From Bin52 sp965213935 (GTDB lineage Bacteria; Pseudomonadota; Alphaproteobacteria; Thalassobaculales; Thalassobaculaceae), in the NCBI GenBank assembly GCA_965213935.1, contig CBDCAO010000010.1:640048-704047 (forward strand): a stretch of DNA of 64,000 nucleotides, read 5' to 3'. Position numbers and translations under genes: made by a program. Below are positions 62,908 to 64,000 of this stretch, in pieces. The number at the start of each line of letters is the position of its first letter. The stretch's first letter is position 1. Under the pieces are notes generated by a model that was not told where the DNA came from, ran no database searches, and was given only the letters and a program-made list of their open reading frames with translations.

Positions 62908-62937
62908 GGGGCATTCCTCCGTGTGACGCCGCGCGTG

Positions 62938-63633
62938 TCAGGCCGCGCGCGTGGTCCTGTTTTCGATCCGCTTCTCGTGGCTGCCCTGAAAGAGGCGCTG
63001 GACATAGACACCCGGGGTGTGGATCGCCATCTTGTCGAGTGTTCCGACCGGAACCAGTTCCTCCACCTCGGCAACGGTCACGGTTCCGGCGGTGGCACAT
63101 TCGGGATTGAAGTTCATCGCGGTCTTCCGGTAGGTCAGGTTGCCTTCGGCATCACCCTTCCACGCCTTGACGATGCCGAGATCCATCCTGAGGCCACGCT
63201 CCAGGACGTAGGTCTTCCCGTCAAACTCCTTGTGCTCCTTGCCTTCGGCAATCAGCGTTCCGACTCCGGTTGCGGTGTAGAATCCCGGGATGCCGGCGCC
63301 GCCGGCGCGAAGCCGTTCGGCGAGCGTACCCTGGGGATTGAACTCGATCTCGAGTTCACCGGCGAGAAACTGCTGCATGAAAAGGTCGTTCTCGCCAACA
63401 TAGGACGAGATCATCTTCGCCACCTGCCGTTCCTGCAGCAGGAGGCCGAGGCCGAAGTCGTCGACTCCGGCATTGTTCGAGGCGACGACAAGGTTTTTCA
63501 CACCCGACTCGCGGATCGCCTGGATCAGGTTCTCGGGAATGCCCGAAAGGCCGAATCCTCCCGCCGCGATGCTCATCCCGTCCTGCAGCAGACCATCCAG
63601 CGCTGAGCGCGCATCCGCATAGACCTTGCTCAT
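62938..63633 (-). CDS. scoA: 3-oxoacid CoA-transferase subunit A
   Basis: A 231-residue subunit from the ATG at 63633. IAAGGFGLSGIPENLIQAI is the CoA-binding glycine loop, and NNAGVDDFGLGLLLQERQVAKMISSYVGEN, then GTLAERLRAGGAGIPGFYTATGVGT, define the family. Forms the active heterodimer with subunit B downstream. The end of the PhyH-like gene is 25 nt upstream. Confidence 0.95.
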   Translation of the reverse strand: MSKVYADARSALDGLLQDGMSIAAGGFGLSGIPENLIQAIRESGVKNLVVASNNAGVDDFGLGLLLQERQVAKMISSYVGENDLFMQQFLAGELEIEFNPQGTLAERLRAGGAGIPGFYTATGVGTLIAEGKEHKEFDGKTYVLERGLRMDLGIVKAWKGDAEGNLTYRKTAMNFNPECATAGTVTVAEVEELVPVGTLDKMAIHTPGVYVQRLFQGSHEKRIENRTTRAA

Positions 63634-63658
63634 GTTCCGGTCATCTCCCGTCCGGCGG

Positions 63659-64000
63659 TCAGTATCTCTGACCCTTCCTGGCCTCGGCTCCCGCGTAAAG
63701 AACCCGGCGTTTGATCTCGGTGTCTTGCCGGCACAGGTCGAAATCCTCGTCCGCGAGCCGGCCACGGGGCGATCCCGCGACGGGTGAAATGCCCGAAATC
63801 GTCCGTGCCCGCAACCAGTGCGACAAGCGAGCGGTCCCCGGTCTGCTGTTTCATCGATGGCCGGATGTAGCGGACGGCTGCGCCGATGCGCCGGTTCCCG
63901 GTCCGGTTCGGGCCGGAGGAATGGAACAGGTGGCCGTGGTGCATGGATGCCTGCCCCGGCCGCAGGACGATGTCGACGGCGTCGTTCTCGTCGACCTCGA
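63659..64000 (-). pseudogene. Phytanoyl-CoA dioxygenase (PhyH)-like protein, partial and frameshifted
   Basis: Only the C-terminal part is in the window. DIVLRPGQASMHHGHLFHSSGPN contains the second iron-binding His, and RRIGAAVRYIRPSM supplies the 2-oxoglutarate Arg of PhyH-type oxygenases. After D-D-F-G-H-F the frame must shift near 63781-63787; the continuation in another frame (GRLADEDFDLCRQ, then IKRRVLYAGAEARKGQRY) ends at a TGA at 63659-63661 and looks like the genuine tail. A one-base indel in a C run would explain it, either real or a sequence error. Confidence 0.7.

Overview
The window is high-GC DNA (about 65% by eye), most likely from a free-living alphaproteobacterium. The strongest pointers are a TIGR02300-type (FYDLN_acid-like) zinc-ribbon gene and tRNA-Ala on the same side of an aroA-cmk-rpsA operon, an MntR-type regulator of alphaproteobacterial style, SufE paired with an IscU-like scaffold protein, and MeaB with split methylmalonyl-CoA mutase subunits. 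Nothing here places it to genus. Genes are densely packed, often with 1-4 nt overlaps, and GTG starts are common. There is one tRNA, no rRNA and no CRISPR array.

Layout. 1-3.5 kb: catabolic enzymes (amidinotransferase cut by the edge, zinc alcohol dehydrogenase, MaoC-like and crotonase enzymes). 3.5-8.5 kb: minus-strand housekeeping block with SixA-like phosphatase, GFA protein, rpsA, cmk and aroA. 8.8-12.2 kb: a transglutaminase / alpha-E / circularly permuted ATP-grasp operon. 12.4-15.2 kb: TIGR02300 protein, tRNA-Ala(GGC), 2OG-Fe(II) oxygenase and a 3-hydroxyisobutyrate-dehydrogenase-like enzyme. 15.2-19.7 kb: mntR divergent from a four-gene Mn/Zn ABC importer in which one permease carries a DtxR-like cytosolic tail. 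20-21 kb: a decayed TnpB element. 21.2-28.5 kb: Fe-S scaffold plus SufE, a D-threonine-aldolase-type enzyme, then mutA-mutB-meaB for propionyl-CoA use. 28.6-40.8 kb: luciferase-like monooxygenase, MFS transporter, 3-oxoadipyl-CoA thiolase, a nitrate/taurine-type ABC importer, CysQ, MlrC peptidase, VOC protein, quinone-oxidoreductase-like dehydrogenase and a beta-keto acid cleavage enzyme.

41-54 kb is a mobile and defence-type island. Two tandem tyrosine recombinases open it. They are followed by an IS66 transposase relic, about 600 bp of AT-rich DNA, a GNAT toxin lacking a normal start and any antitoxin beside a run of 17 G, an AbiE toxin-antitoxin pair with a frameshifted toxin, a VWA protein whose metallopeptidase motif is lost, a companion small protein, a DUF4143 ATPase, a piece of a DUF1156 DNA methylase, an intact HNH-like membrane protein, an IS5-type transposase and a further transposase tail. 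Much of this island is decaying. The HNH-like membrane protein is the least explained intact gene.

54-64 kb returns to chromosomal metabolism: a phosphopantetheinyl transferase, gamma-glutamyltransferase, cyclase-family hydrolase and ADP-forming acyl-CoA synthetase on the plus strand. On the minus strand are a D-2-hydroxyacid dehydrogenase, both subunits of a 3-oxoacid CoA-transferase, and a frameshifted PhyH-like dioxygenase cut by the right edge. The overall picture is a heterotroph using amino acids, propionyl-CoA precursors and aromatic or dicarboxylic acids.
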